Assembly (NCBI GenBank): GCA_023242925.1
Contig: CP096134.1
Span: forward strand, 1,569,501 to 1,633,500
Source of the DNA: Hyphomonadaceae bacterium JAD_PAG50586_4
GTDB lineage: Bacteria; Pseudomonadota; Alphaproteobacteria; Caulobacterales; Aquidulcibacteraceae
Length of the DNA: 64,000 nt
Reading direction: 5' to 3'
Shown: one piece after another, positions 27,389 to 37,202 of the stretch
Numbering within the stretch: the stretch's first letter is position 1
How the letters are laid out: each line of letters begins with the position of its first letter
Position numbers and translations under genes: made by a program
The notes under the pieces: generated by a model
Seen by the model: only the letters and a program-made list of their open reading frames with translations
The model's database searches: none
Told to the model about the DNA's origin: nothing

Positions 27389-28372
27389 CTAGCCCCATAG
27401 GTCGCTCGTAAATGGCCCGACCACACCATTCCTGTACGTCATGGCGCTGAGCCGGTCGCCCTTCAGCGCGAGCGGGCCATCCAAATCAGCGATACGCGCC
27501 TTCTGCGATACGACAAAAGCAGGGGCCATAGCTAGAGACGTGCCCAGCATGTTGCCGACCATATAATCCAGGCCACGCTCCAAAACCGTATCCGCCAGGA
27601 GCAGTGCTTCGGTCAGGCCGCCGGTCTTGTCGAGTTTGATATTGATCATGTCGTAGCGGCGCGCGGCGGCTTCGAATTCGCCGCGATGCAGGCAGCTTTC
27701 GTCGGCGCAAAGCGGCACTTCGCGCGGCATGCCTTCGAGCGCTGCATCTTCGCCGCGCGGCAGCGGTTGCTCAATCATTTCGACTTCGGATTTCGCGAAC
27801 TCCGGCAGGCATTCTTGTAGGAGCGCGAGCGTCAGGCCCTGGTTGGCGTCGACGATCAGGCGCGCATCCGGGCGCGCGGCGCGAACGGCGCGCACCCGTT
27901 CGATCGGCCGGTCGCCGTTGAGCTTCAGTTTGAGCAATTTGAAGCTTGATAGCGCGGCTGCGGCTTTGCCGGTGTCCTCGGGGGAATCCAATACACCGAT
28001 GGTTTGGCACGTCGTCAGCGGACGATTGTTGAGGCCGGTCTGCGTCCAGACGCCCTTTCCGGCCCGCTTGCAGTCCAAATCCCAAAGTGCGCAATCGATA
28101 GCGTTGCGGGCGCCGCCTGGCGGCAGCAGCTTTTGCAGGGAGTCGCGATCCAATCCGGCTTCTAACTCAGCGCGGATGGCGTGGATCTGGTCGAAGGCCT
28201 TATCGACGGTGTCATCCAGATAATAGACACCCGCGGCTTCGCCGCGCCCAATATGAGCACCCTCCGCGATCTCGACGACGACGCAGTCGAGCGCGGTGAA
28301 AAGGTGACCCGTGATCCGGAAGGGGGCCAGCATCGGCCAATGCTCGATATGGATCGAGACCTGTCGTTTCAC
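27389..28372 (-). CDS. dgcA: Enolase-superfamily racemase/epimerase, DgcA type
   Basis: This 327-residue enzyme of the muconate-lactonizing/dipeptide-epimerase branch has the KxK base motif (K148, K150 in LLKLKLNGD), metal ligands D175 (IVDANQG), E201 (MIEQPLP) and D224 (CADES), and the opposite base in the KxD motif K246-D248 (INIKLDKTGG). All catalytic residues for 1,1-proton-transfer racemisation are present. Homologues are called L-Ala-D/L-Glu epimerase or N-acetyl-D-Glu racemase DgcA. Because a DgcN-type gene lies in the same locus (37889), the DgcA reading is preferred. The start is taken as GTG 28372, since the further upstream frame is not family-like. Confidence 0.85.
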   Translation of the reverse strand: MKRQVSIHIEHWPMLAPFRITGHLFTALDCVVVEIAEGAHIGRGEAAGVYYLDDTVDKAFDQIHAIRAELEAGLDRDSLQKLLPPGGARNAIDCALWDLDCKRAGKGVWTQTGLNNRPLTTCQTIGVLDSPEDTGKAAAALSSFKLLKLKLNGDRPIERVRAVRAARPDARLIVDANQGLTLALLQECLPEFAKSEVEMIEQPLPRGEDAALEGMPREVPLCADESCLHRGEFEAAARRYDMINIKLDKTGGLTEALLLADTVLERGLDYMVGNMLGTSLAMAPAFVVSQKARIADLDGPLALKGDRLSAMTYRNGVVGPFTSDLWG

Positions 28373-28426
28373 GCCCAAGGCGTCCTCCCGCGATCTTGCG
28401 CGCCGTCTCAGCTGATTTTCAGGACG

Positions 28427-28440
28427 TTTGCGCAAATGCA
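28427..28440. promoter_or_regulatory. TTTGC-N5-YGCA motif in the dgcA/hydrolase divergent promoter
   Basis: TTTGCGCAAATGCA in the 279-bp divergent region between dgcA and the serine hydrolase matches TTTGCGAAAACGCA at 37118-37131, in the other divergent promoter of this locus, at 12 of 14 positions. A related dyad, TGCAAATATGCA, lies at 28558-28569. The motif is a candidate operator for the two paralogous XRE-cupin regulators. The rest of the region is AT-rich and has no gene. Confidence 0.4.
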
Positions 28441-28651
28441 AGTACGCACAAAACCCGGGCAGAATCTACTGTCTGTCGCAAATCCGGGAGCAGATTTGGT
28501 GCGTCGATCTGCATAATGCAGTTGAAATATATAGAAAAAGGCAAGTCAGCCCGATAGTGCAAATATGCAAAAGCGCTTGCAAAATTTGAAATGGCGGGCA
28601 ATCTGGCGGCCTCGGGCAAGCTAGAACCCGAGTGGGGAGAGGGTCGACACG

Positions 28652-30640
28652 ATGTTGAGCAAGCTGAAAGGCTGGGCCGCGCCCGTTGCTGCGCTGACGC
28701 TATTGAGCCTGGGCGCTCTGCAGGCCAGCGGCCAAGTCGCGCCGACGCCGGAGCAAATTCAGGAAACGGCCGTCGATCCCGCAGCGCCTCCACAAGTCAC
28801 CAGCAACGACGTCAATGCGTGGCTGGACGGCTTCATGCCGTACGCGATTTCCAACGCAGATATCGCCGGCGCGGTGGTGACGATCGTACGCGACGGCCAA
28901 ATCGTCGCCAACCGCGGCTACGGCTTCTCGAATCTCGAAACGCGCACGCCCGTCGATCCGGACACGACGCTCTTCCGTCCAGGCTCGATCTCCAAGCTCT
29001 TCACTTGGACCGCAGTGATGCAGCAGGTGGAAGCCGGTCGCATCGATCTCGACGCAGACATCAATACGTATATCGACTTCGAAATCCCGGCCTATGAAGG
29101 TCAGCCGATCACGATGCGTCAGATCATGACGCACACGACGGGCTTCGAAGAAGTCATTCGCGACCTGATCTCCTCTGATCCCGCGTCTGGTGGGATCGCG
29201 CTCGGCGATTATCTGAAGAACCACGTCCCAGCACGCATCTATCCGCCCGGCACAATGCCGGCCTATTCGAACTACGCCACGGCGTTGGCGGGTTATGTCG
29301 TGGAGCGCGTCTCGGGCGAGACGTTCGCCGACTATATCCATGCGCACATCTTTCAACCGCTCGGCATGCAGCATTCGACGTTTGTGCAGCCACTGCCGGA
29401 AGCGATGAATGCAACGATGTCCGGCGGCTACAAGAACGTGGCCGACGGCGAAGCGCAATTGTTCGAGATCATTCCGGCCGCGCCCGCGGGCTCTCTGACG
29501 ACGACTGGCCCCGACATGGCGCTCTTCATGAGCGCCCATCTCAACGATGGCGCGGGCCTTATGAGCCCGGAAACGGCGCGCCTGATGCACGAGACGATCG
29601 ACCAGCAATTTCCGGCCGTGAACGCGATGGCGCTCGGCTTCTACCAGGAGAATTACGGCGGCCAACGCATTCTGGCGCACGGCGGCGACACGCAATGGTT
29701 CCACTCGAACCTGTCGCTGCTGATGGATCAGAATGTCGGCGTATATGTTTCCTTCAATTCCGGCGGCGGCGGTTCGCTTGGCGCGACCTTGCTGCGCTGG
29801 GAATTCATGTCGGCGTTCGTCAATCGCTATTATCCCAGCGAACGCGCACCGGATGGCGAGCCGCTCGCGACAGCGCTCGAACATGGCGCCGCGGTTGCCG
29901 GCGACTACGATAGCGCGCGTCGCTCGGAAACTAGCCCACTGCTCGCCGCCTACTTCCTCGGCCAGACGACGGTGTCGATGTTGCCTAACGGCGATCTCGT
30001 CGGCCCCGGCCTGCCGGATGTGAACGGCCAGCCGAAGCATTGGCGCGAGGTTGAGCCGTGGGTGTGGCAAGCGCTGGGTAGCGACGAGCGCATGAGCGCG
30101 CGCGTTGATGAAAACGGCGTAGTTACCGCTATCGCGTTTGAGCCGCTCTCGTTCGCGATCCCGTCGACGCGAGCGCCCTGGTATCGTTCCAAGTCGCTGT
30201 TGCTGCCGCTCTTCGGCGCAGCCCTTGGCGTGCTGCTGCTCACGCTGCTCAGCTGGCCGATCCGGGCGCTGGCGCGCCGCGCCTTCAAGACGCCGTTCCC
30301 GTACGAGGGCGGACGCGCAACGGCGCATCGCCTGGCGCCGGTCGCGTCGCTGCTGGCCGTTGGTTACATCGGCGCCTGGTTTGCGTTCGTGATGTGGCTG
30401 ATGGAATCGCTCACCAGCAATAGCGGCAACACGGCCCCGACGCTGCTGACAGTGCTCTATGTCGCCGGTCTGTTGCCGATCCTCGCGGTGGCGGGCGCGG
30501 CGTTCGCGAACGTCTCGCTGTGGCGTGCGCCATCGACCTGGTTCGCCAAGATTTGGGGGCTGCTCGTGTTGCTCTCGGCGCTCGTCATCCTCTGGTTCGC
30601 ATTGGTGATGAACTTCTTCAGCTTTGCTTACAGCTACTAA
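28652..30640 (+). CDS. Serine hydrolase (beta-lactamase/PBP class C fold) with C-terminal membrane domain
   Basis: This 662-residue protein has a signal peptide (residues 1-27), then a class C beta-lactamase/D-aminopeptidase-like domain at about 50-400: SxxK nucleophile S112-K115 (RPGSISKLFT), YSN at 205-207 and HGGD at 343-346. After a beta-rich region (400-510), three or four membrane helices occupy about 515-660. The catalytic domain should face the periplasm and act on peptides or esters, plausibly D-amino-acid-containing muropeptides given its place between dgcA and the peptide transporter. The POT-like transporter gene follows after 11 bp. Confidence 0.85.
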   Translation: MLSKLKGWAAPVAALTLLSLGALQASGQVAPTPEQIQETAVDPAAPPQVTSNDVNAWLDGFMPYAISNADIAGAVVTIVRDGQIVANRGYGFSNLETRTPVDPDTTLFRPGSISKLFTWTAVMQQVEAGRIDLDADINTYIDFEIPAYEGQPITMRQIMTHTTGFEEVIRDLISSDPASGGIALGDYLKNHVPARIYPPGTMPAYSNYATALAGYVVERVSGETFADYIHAHIFQPLGMQHSTFVQPLPEAMNATMSGGYKNVADGEAQLFEIIPAAPAGSLTTTGPDMALFMSAHLNDGAGLMSPETARLMHETIDQQFPAVNAMALGFYQENYGGQRILAHGGDTQWFHSNLSLLMDQNVGVYVSFNSGGGGSLGATLLRWEFMSAFVNRYYPSERAPDGEPLATALEHGAAVAGDYDSARRSETSPLLAAYFLGQTTVSMLPNGDLVGPGLPDVNGQPKHWREVEPWVWQALGSDERMSARVDENGVVTAIAFEPLSFAIPSTRAPWYRSKSLLLPLFGAALGVLLLTLLSWPIRALARRAFKTPFPYEGGRATAHRLAPVASLLAVGYIGAWFAFVMWLMESLTSNSGNTAPTLLTVLYVAGLLPILAVAGAAFANVSLWRAPSTWFAKIWGLLVLLSALVILWFALVMNFFSFAYSY

Positions 30641-30651
30641 GGCGAACCCCA

Positions 30652-31953
30652 GTGGCGGTCAGTCAAAGCGAAGCGGGTGCGGTGAGTTCAGGCAAAGGCC
30701 TTTTCGGCCATCCGCCGGGACTCACCGTGCTCTTCCTCACGCAGACCTGGGCTGAGTTCTCGTACTTCGGCCTGCAAGCCATGCTGGTTCTCTACATGAC
30801 CCAGCAACTCGGTTTGCCGCAGGCGCAATCGTCGATCATTTTCGGGATCTACACGGGGTGCGCGTTCTTTAGCCCGTTCATCGGCGGCTTCCTCGCTGAC
30901 CGGTGGCTCGGTAGAACGACAAGCGTCGTGATCGGCGGCGTGTTGATGATGCTTGGCCATTTCGCGATGGCGTTTGAGTCGCTGCTCTTTCCCGCGCTCG
31001 CGCTTGTAGCGATCGGAAATGGGTTGTTTCTGCCGCCGCTCGCCGTGCAAGTCGGTGCGCTCTACAAAGAGGGCGACACACGCCGCGATCAAGCCTTTAG
31101 CGCCTATTACATGGGCATCAATCTCGGCGCCTTTAGCGCGATCATTCTGTGTCCGTTGCTGGCGCAGCTTTATGGCTGGCATTGGGGCTTTGCCGCAGCT
31201 GGCTTCGGGATGGCCTTTGGGCTGATGCTCTATCTCGGCTTCAAGAAGCACTTGCCGCGCGAATTGCCGCGCGTGAGCGCCCAACAAAAGACGCGCACAC
31301 CACTTTCAAAGGCCGATTGGAAAGCGCTGACCACGCTGCTTGGAATTATCGCCGTCGTTATCCTCTTCCGCATCGCCTATGAGCAGAGCGGCAACACGAT
31401 CACGCTGTGGCTGAGCGACCGCACCGAACGCACGCTAGGCGGCTTCGAGATTCCGGCGCCCTGGTTTACCTCGCTCAACCCACTGCTGATTATCGCGCTC
31501 ACACCGCTGCTGATGATCTATTGGCGCAAGCGTAAGGAAGCGGGGCAGGCCCCGAACCTGTTTCGACGTATGGCCTTGGGCTGCGCCCTCGCGGGGCTCG
31601 CGTGCCTCGTCATGGTGGGCGCCGCTTTGGCCTTTAGCGCCGGCGGCGGCGCGGCCGTCAGTTCGCTCTGGGTGATTGCTTATTTCGTGTTGCTGACGCT
31701 TGGCGAATTGCTGGTGCTGCCGGTGGGCCTTGCACTCTTCGGCACGCTATCTCCAGTGCAAGTCGCGTCGATGATGATGGGCGCGTGGTACATCGCCAAA
31801 TTCGTCGGCAGCTTGTCGGCTGGGTTCATCGGCACGCTGTGGCTGACGATCCCGACGGAATTCTTCTTCGCCATTGGCGCCGGCTCCACCTTCCTCGCCG
31901 CGCTCATCCTCTTTTGGATGGGCCGCGCGCGTGTCGCTGCGAACGCGAGCTAA
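30652..31953 (+). CDS. POT-like peptide MFS transporter
   Basis: This 433-residue inner-membrane protein has about 12 helices and POT (proton-dependent oligopeptide transporter) features: AEFSYFGLQAMLVLYMTQQL, IGGFLADRWLGR and SAYYMGINLGAF. The usual ExxERF proton-coupling motif on helix 1 reads QTWAEF here, so both glutamates and the arginine are replaced or displaced, which may alter coupling. GTG 30652 is chosen, 11 bp after the hydrolase stop. It probably imports the peptides released by the neighbouring serine hydrolases. Confidence 0.82.
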   Translation: MAVSQSEAGAVSSGKGLFGHPPGLTVLFLTQTWAEFSYFGLQAMLVLYMTQQLGLPQAQSSIIFGIYTGCAFFSPFIGGFLADRWLGRTTSVVIGGVLMMLGHFAMAFESLLFPALALVAIGNGLFLPPLAVQVGALYKEGDTRRDQAFSAYYMGINLGAFSAIILCPLLAQLYGWHWGFAAAGFGMAFGLMLYLGFKKHLPRELPRVSAQQKTRTPLSKADWKALTTLLGIIAVVILFRIAYEQSGNTITLWLSDRTERTLGGFEIPAPWFTSLNPLLIIALTPLLMIYWRKRKEAGQAPNLFRRMALGCALAGLACLVMVGAALAFSAGGGAAVSSLWVIAYFVLLTLGELLVLPVGLALFGTLSPVQVASMMMGAWYIAKFVGSLSAGFIGTLWLTIPTEFFFAIGAGSTFLAALILFWMGRARVAANAS

Positions 31954-31956
31954 GCC

Positions 31957-33038
31957 ATGAGCACCGAGCAGGGCGCGCCGACTTGGTTTCAGCGTTACCT
32001 GCTGCCGGGCTTTGCTTTTAAAGCCGTCGTCATCGGCGGCGGCTACGCGACCGGCCGTGAGCTGGCTGAATTCTTCCTGCCGCACGGGCCAAACGGCGGC
32101 GTGCTCGCAATTCTGCTGGCGATGGTGATGTGGAGCGGCATTTGCGCGCTCACCTTCCTCTTCGCGTATTCGACGCGCAGTTACGACTATCGCGCGTTCT
32201 TCAAGAAGCTCCTCGGCCCGTTCTGGATCGCGTTCGAGCTCGCCTATCTGCTTTTCATCGTGTTGATCCTCGCCGTGTTCGGCGCCGCCGCCGGCGCGAT
32301 TGGGGCCGCACTCTTCGGCTTGCCGCAGCTTGCAGGCGCCTTGGCGCTGGTGGTCTCGATTGCGACCGTGACGGCCTTCGGCAATGCAGCGGTGGAAGGT
32401 CTGTTCAAATGGGTCACGATCTTCCTCTACGCCGTGTATGCGATCTTCGCCGTGCTCGCGCTCTCCTCATTCGGTGACGCAGCGTTGGCGAATTTCGCCA
32501 CGCCCACGCCGATGGGGCAGTGGTGGATCGGGGGCTGACCTACGCCGCTTATAACGTCGTCGGCGCTGTAGTGATCCTGCCCGTGGTGCGCCACCTCACC
32601 AGCCGTAAGGACGCCATCGTGGCCGGCCTGCTCGCGGGTCCGCTGGCGATCTGGCCTGCGCTCGTCTTTTTCATTTGCATGATCGCGTTCTACCCCGCGA
32701 TCGCCAATGAGACGCTGCCGTCCGATTATTTGCTTCGTCAGCTCAACCTGCCGATCTTCCACATCATCTTCCAAGTGATGATCTTCTCAGCGCTGCTGGA
32801 GAGCGGCGCGGGCGGGGTGCATGCGCTCAACGAACGTATCGCGGGCGTGTGGCGCGCGCGGCGTGGCAAGGAGCTTTCCGCACGAGCGCGCCTTAGCATC
32901 GCGTCGATCATTCTCATCGGGGCCGTGTTCATCGCTGACGCTGTCGGCTTGGTGAATTTGATCGCGCAGGGCTATCGCGTCCTGGCCTACGCCATCCTGG
33001 TCATCTTCGTCGCGCCGCTGCTGACGATCGGCATTTAG
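31957..33038 (+). CDS. YkvI-like membrane protein, frameshifted near 32532
   Basis: Two consecutive frames join into a protein of about 360 residues if one G is added to the G5 run 32530-32534 (WWIGG then GLTYAAYNVVGAVVILPVVR). The product has about ten membrane helices and resembles the uncharacterised Bacillus YkvI family (FAFKAVVIGGGYATGRELAE, then FLFAYSTRSYDYRAFFKKLL). These look like members of the broad amino-acid transporter superfamily. It starts 3 bp after the POT-like gene. An amino-acid uptake role is plausible in this locus but unproven. Confidence 0.75.
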
Positions 33039-33108
33039 CGCCTGGCGCGCTTGCCAAAACACGACATCCAAACGGCTTAACGGCCAACAGCATTATGGGA
33101 GGTGCGAT

Positions 33109-34706
33109 ATGGGGCGAACCTTGAGAGCAAGCGTGATCGCGCTGGCGTTTTGTCTCGGCGGTACGGCCTGGGCCGATCCGCCAGCGAATTTCGACGCGCG
33201 CGTCGAAGAAATCCGCAATCAAGTCGGCGTGCCCGGCATGTCAGTGACCATCGTCGAGAACGGGCAGGTCACGCTCGCGCATGGCTATGGCGTACGCCGC
33301 TTGAACACCAACGAGCGTGTTGACGCGGACACGATCTTCCAGCTCGGCTCCGTCGGCAAAGCCTTCACGTCCGCCGCGCTTGCCGTGCTCGTGGATCGGG
33401 GTGAAATCTCATGGGACGACCCGGTCATCGACCACATCCCATATTTCCAAATGTACGATCCGTGGGTCACGCGCGAAATGACGGTGCGCGACTTGCTCGT
33501 GCATCGCAGCGGTTTGGGTCTGGGCGCTGGCGACCTCATGTTCGTGCCGCGCTCCTCGCGTTCGCGCGAAGATACCGTGCGCGCGCTGCGCCACATTCGC
33601 CCGGCCACCAGTTTCCGCAGCGATTACGCGTACGACAACGTGCTCTACGCCGTCGCTGGCCAATTGGTCGAAGAGGTCTCCGGCAAGACCTGGGAGCAAT
33701 TCATGCGCGAGGACGTGCTCGTGCCCGCCGGCATGCGCACCGCGACCTCTGACCGGATTGAGCGCCGCCGCACGCGCAATCGCGCGTGGCCGCACGGACG
33801 CCGCGACGGGCCGATGGCCGGCATGGGCACGCAAGAGATGATGGACGATAGCGGCCGCGCCGAATTCGATCCTGAACTCGGCGCCAACGCAGCGCCCGCT
33901 GGCGGCGTCGCCGCGAGCGCCAATGATCTTGGTCGCTGGATCTCGATCCAACTCGCGCGGGGCGCGACGCCCGAAGGCGGGCGTCTGTTTAGCGAAGCGC
34001 AATCGCGCGAGATGTGGCGCCCCAAGTGCATGTTCCGTTCGGCCAGGCGCCCGATCCGGTGGCGGCTTCGACCCCGCAATTCAATTCCTATGCGTTGGGC
34101 TGGATGGAGCGCGATTATCAAGGCCATCGCTTGGTCATGCACACCGGCGCCGTGTTCGGTGCGCAATCGATCCTGATTCTGATCCCGGAGCGCAATGTCG
34201 GCTTCGCGATCGCCATCAACAGCGAAGATGGTGAAGCCGCGCTTGGCCTCGCCTATGAGCTACTCGATCATTATCTCGGCCGGCCGTATTATGATTGGGG
34301 CGCCGCCTGGCAGACCTTCGTGCAACAGCGCGATCAAGGCGCCGTCGCGGTGCTTCAACAGCAGCAAGCGTCGCCCGTGCCGTCACAACCTTCGTTGCCG
34401 CTAGAGCGCTACGCCGGCCGCTACGAAGATGCTTGGTATGGTCCCATGACCATTTCGCGCGCCGCCGATGGCAAGCTGATGATGAATTTCACACTGACCC
34501 CAGGCATGACCGGCGAGCTCACGCATTGGCAGTACGACACCTTTCGTGTCGACTTCCGCGATCGCCTGATCGAGCCGGCTTATGTGTCGTTCGCGCTCGA
34601 CGCGGAAGGTGCGGTCGACCGGATTAGCCTCCGCCCAGTCTCGCCGCTCGCGGATTTCAGCTTCGATTATCAAGATCTGAACTTCACGCCGGTCGCGGCG
34701 GAGTAG
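33109..34706 (+). CDS. Second serine hydrolase (beta-lactamase family), frameshifted near 34021
   Basis: A signal peptide (MGRTLRASVIALAFCLGGTAWA) leads a class C beta-lactamase-type domain with SxxK in LGSVGKAFT, YDN in YAYDNVLYAVAGQ and the third motif region MHTGAVFGAQS. The frame breaks at the C4 run 34020-34023; one added C joins SREMWRP to QVHVPFGQAPDP, giving about 532 residues. A C-terminal beta domain (LPLERYAGRYEDAWYGPM) resembles the DUF3471 lipocalin-like tail of D-aminopeptidases. Together with the hydrolase at 28652 it may process peptides containing D-residues in the periplasm. Confidence 0.83.
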
Positions 34707-34740
34707 GGGCGCATCAGGCCGCTTCTCACCGTAACGTACC

Positions 34741-34773
34741 AAGCGCGCTCCTCACCGGGGCGCGCTTTTCTTT
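34741..34773 (+). terminator. Intrinsic terminator after the second serine hydrolase
   Basis: AAGCGCGC (34741-34748) pairs perfectly with GCGCGCTT (34760-34767) around an 11-nt loop and is followed by TTTTCTTT. It lies 35 bp after the hydrolase stop and probably ends the 28652-34706 operon. Confidence 0.8.
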
Positions 34774-34808
34774 GTGACGCGTGCGATGGCGCGACAATCG
34801 CACCATCG

Positions 34809-34845
34809 CGCAAGAAGAAGGGGCGGCTGCTTTCGCAACCGCCCC
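34809..34845 (-). terminator. Intrinsic terminator of the TonB receptor gene
   Basis: On the minus strand, the stem formed by 34839-34845 and 34820-34826 (GGGGCGG/CCGCCCC, extendable by TGC/GCA) is followed by TTCTTCTTG. A further hairpin at 34847-34874 (GCTCTAGG...CCTAGAGC) lies between it and the stop codon. It should terminate the leftward TonB receptor transcript. Confidence 0.65.
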
Positions 34846-34880
34846 CGCTCTAGGTCAGCCCCTGACCCTAGAGCATTGTC

Positions 34881-37028
34881 TCAGAAGTTCGCCGTCAGGC
34901 TTACGCCGATTGTACGGGGACGCACAAGCACCGCGCCGCCGTTCGGTTCGCCGGGCGCATCCGGTAACGTCTCGCCGAAGCCGCCGAATTGCGTGATGGC
35001 GCGTTCGTCGGTGAGGTTCTTGGCGAATACCGCGACCGTAAAGGCATCAAATTCGACGCCCGCGCGCAGGTCGAGGATGTTGTAGCTCGGCAATTCGATC
35101 TGATCGGCGCCATAGAGGAAGCCGCCGACGCCCGGAAAACCTGTGGATTGTTCGCCCACATAGCGCCAGGCGCCGCCGACGTAAGCCGACGCATCGCCGA
35201 ACGCGGTCCATTCGTAAGACACATCCAACGTGCTTGCCCATTCGGGCGCATAGGGAAGCGGGTCACCAGCAGCGCCGCCAACCACGATGGGGTCAGTGTC
35301 GTCGGTGAGTTGCGCGTCCGTGTATGCGCCTGACCACGCGATCGTCAGCGCGTCCGAGGGTGTGAAGGTCGCCGCCCATTCGACGCCTTGGCTTTCAGCG
35401 CCGCCGCCATTGGCGTTGCCAGAAACCGCGCCGTCGAACACCAGCAGCTGAATGTCGCTCCATTCGATGTGGAAGACGGCGGCATCCAAGCGCAACAGCC
35501 CATCGATCAGATCGGTTTTCACGCCGATCTCGTAATTGACGGTTTCATCGGGATCGAAGGTGGTGGGGATGACGCTCGGTGCGCCAAGAATGTTCGGGCC
35601 GCCCGGGCGATAGCCAGTGGCGATGCGCGCATACACCGTGGTCCGATCATTCGGTCGCCAACGCGGCGCAACCGAATAGGTGATGGCGTCGTCGCTAGAA
35701 TCTTCGCCGCCATTGCTGACGGCGGTGCCGCCCTGCGTCATCGATTGCTCGTTCTCGGCATAGCGCGCGCCAACCGCGACATCGAATTGCGGTGTGAAAT
35801 GATAGGTGACGCCGCCGAAAACCGCACGTTCAGTGTATTCTGAATCGATCGTGGCGGTGAGACCGCTCACGGTTCCAGGCGGCGTGCCGAAGAAAATCTC
35901 CTGATCAAGCAAGCCGTTTTCGTTCGTGTAGAAGGCGCCGAGCAGCCATTCGAGCGGCCCTTCGCCGTTCGAGGCGAGGCGGACTTCCTGCGTGAACTTG
36001 TCCTGTGGGATATTTTCGTCGAGGAACGACGGCAGACCAAACGCCAGCGTGCCGTCTTCGAGGTGGGCTTGCTCCAGCTCGCTGTAGCTCGTCGAAGAGA
36101 TCAGCGACGCCCAGCCCAAATCCCAATCGATCGTGCCGTTGAGAATGCGATAGGTGACGTCGGACGACACCGAGAAAGGGCTGAACTGCTGGGTCTCGCC
36201 TGCGACGGGATCGAGCGTTTGGAAATAGGCGACCGAATCGGTGCCTTCGCTTTCGATGTCTTGTTGCTGGGCCGACAAGCGAATGGTGAGATCCTCGGTT
36301 GCGTTCAGCAGGAAGGCCGCGCGCCAGCCTGTCGTCTCCACGCCGTTTACATCTTCCACACCGCGGTCCGGATCATCGACGTAACCGCCTTCTGAGCGGC
36401 GCAGCGCACTGATACGCAGCGCGGCCTGGTCGCCGAGCGGCAAATTGACCATCGCCCGCGTAGCCCAGCTTGAATCGCCGCCCTCGGTAGATTCATACGA
36501 ACCGCTGGCGCGGCCGAAAAACTCGCCTGGCTCTGGCGCGGTGGTGACGAACTTGATGATGCCGCCCAGGGTGTTGGCGCCATAGAGTGTGCCCTGCGGG
36601 CCGCGCAGCACTTCGATGCGCTGCACGTCATACGGATCAAGGTCGAGCGCGAGCACGGCCGCGTTGGCGAGCGACGTGCTCGAGCCAAACGGCGTTTCAT
36701 CGACATAGATGCCGACTGTGGAGGCGACGCCGCCCGTGTTCAGGCCGCGCAACGTGACGCGCGAATTGCCGGCCTGGCCGCCGGTGACGGCAAGACCTGG
36801 CACTTGGCCCGAATAATCGCTGAAATCGTTCGCCTGCAAACGCTCCAGCGTTTCGTCGGTGATTGCGGTGATCGATTGCGGCACATCGCGCAGACGTTCT
36901 TCCCGCTTCTGCGCGGTGACGACGATTTCTTCGTGCGCACTCTCTTGAGATTGTTGCGCCTGCGCTTCGGCCGCCAGAGGCAGCATGGAAGCGGACGCCG
37001 CGAGCGCGATTGCTAGTCGGACGAACAT
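34881..37028 (-). CDS. TonB-dependent outer-membrane receptor
   Basis: This 715-residue protein has a signal peptide (MFVRLAIALAASASMLPLAAEA), a TonB box-like EEIVVTAQKREERLRDVPQ, a plug domain (GLAVTGGQAGNSRVTLRGLN, RIEVLRGPQGTLYGANTLGG) and a 22-strand-type beta barrel ending in aromatic SLTANF. The class resembles the many non-siderophore receptors of Caulobacterales and sphingomonads that import peptides, sugars or aromatics. It is divergent from the XRE-cupin regulator and dgcN, so its substrate may be a D-amino-acid-containing peptide; that is inferred from position only. Confidence 0.92.
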   Translation of the reverse strand: MFVRLAIALAASASMLPLAAEAQAQQSQESAHEEIVVTAQKREERLRDVPQSITAITDETLERLQANDFSDYSGQVPGLAVTGGQAGNSRVTLRGLNTGGVASTVGIYVDETPFGSSTSLANAAVLALDLDPYDVQRIEVLRGPQGTLYGANTLGGIIKFVTTAPEPGEFFGRASGSYESTEGGDSSWATRAMVNLPLGDQAALRISALRRSEGGYVDDPDRGVEDVNGVETTGWRAAFLLNATEDLTIRLSAQQQDIESEGTDSVAYFQTLDPVAGETQQFSPFSVSSDVTYRILNGTIDWDLGWASLISSTSYSELEQAHLEDGTLAFGLPSFLDENIPQDKFTQEVRLASNGEGPLEWLLGAFYTNENGLLDQEIFFGTPPGTVSGLTATIDSEYTERAVFGGVTYHFTPQFDVAVGARYAENEQSMTQGGTAVSNGGEDSSDDAITYSVAPRWRPNDRTTVYARIATGYRPGGPNILGAPSVIPTTFDPDETVNYEIGVKTDLIDGLLRLDAAVFHIEWSDIQLLVFDGAVSGNANGGGAESQGVEWAATFTPSDALTIAWSGAYTDAQLTDDTDPIVVGGAAGDPLPYAPEWASTLDVSYEWTAFGDASAYVGGAWRYVGEQSTGFPGVGGFLYGADQIELPSYNILDLRAGVEFDAFTVAVFAKNLTDERAITQFGGFGETLPDAPGEPNGGAVLVRPRTIGVSLTANF

Positions 37029-37117
37029 GGAAACTCCTCCCCTGATACGGAGCGGGTGAGGTCGCCCGGACCCGCCTTCAGGCTAACAGACACCACAATT
37101 TCCACTTACGCAATAGT

Positions 37118-37131
37118 TTTGCGAAAACGCA
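37118..37131. promoter_or_regulatory. TTTGC-N5-YGCA motif in the TonB receptor/xre divergent promoter
   Basis: TTTGCGAAAACGCA lies in the 174-bp region between the TonB receptor and the second XRE-cupin regulator and is nearly identical to the motif at 28427-28440. Shared placement in both divergent promoters of the locus suggests a common operator for the paralogous regulators. Confidence 0.4.
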
Positions 37132-37202
37132 GAAAATTCACGCAACACTGTGGCGTTGATGCAAACTCCCGGTTACGCTTGGGCGAACGGGAGGAATCCG
37201 AG

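Noticed and set aside
28700..30328. 542-codon antisense frame opposite the serine hydrolase
   Set aside because: It is Arg/His-rich, has no family features and lies fully opposite a gene with intact SxxK, YSN and HGGD motifs; long antisense frames are expected at this GC content.
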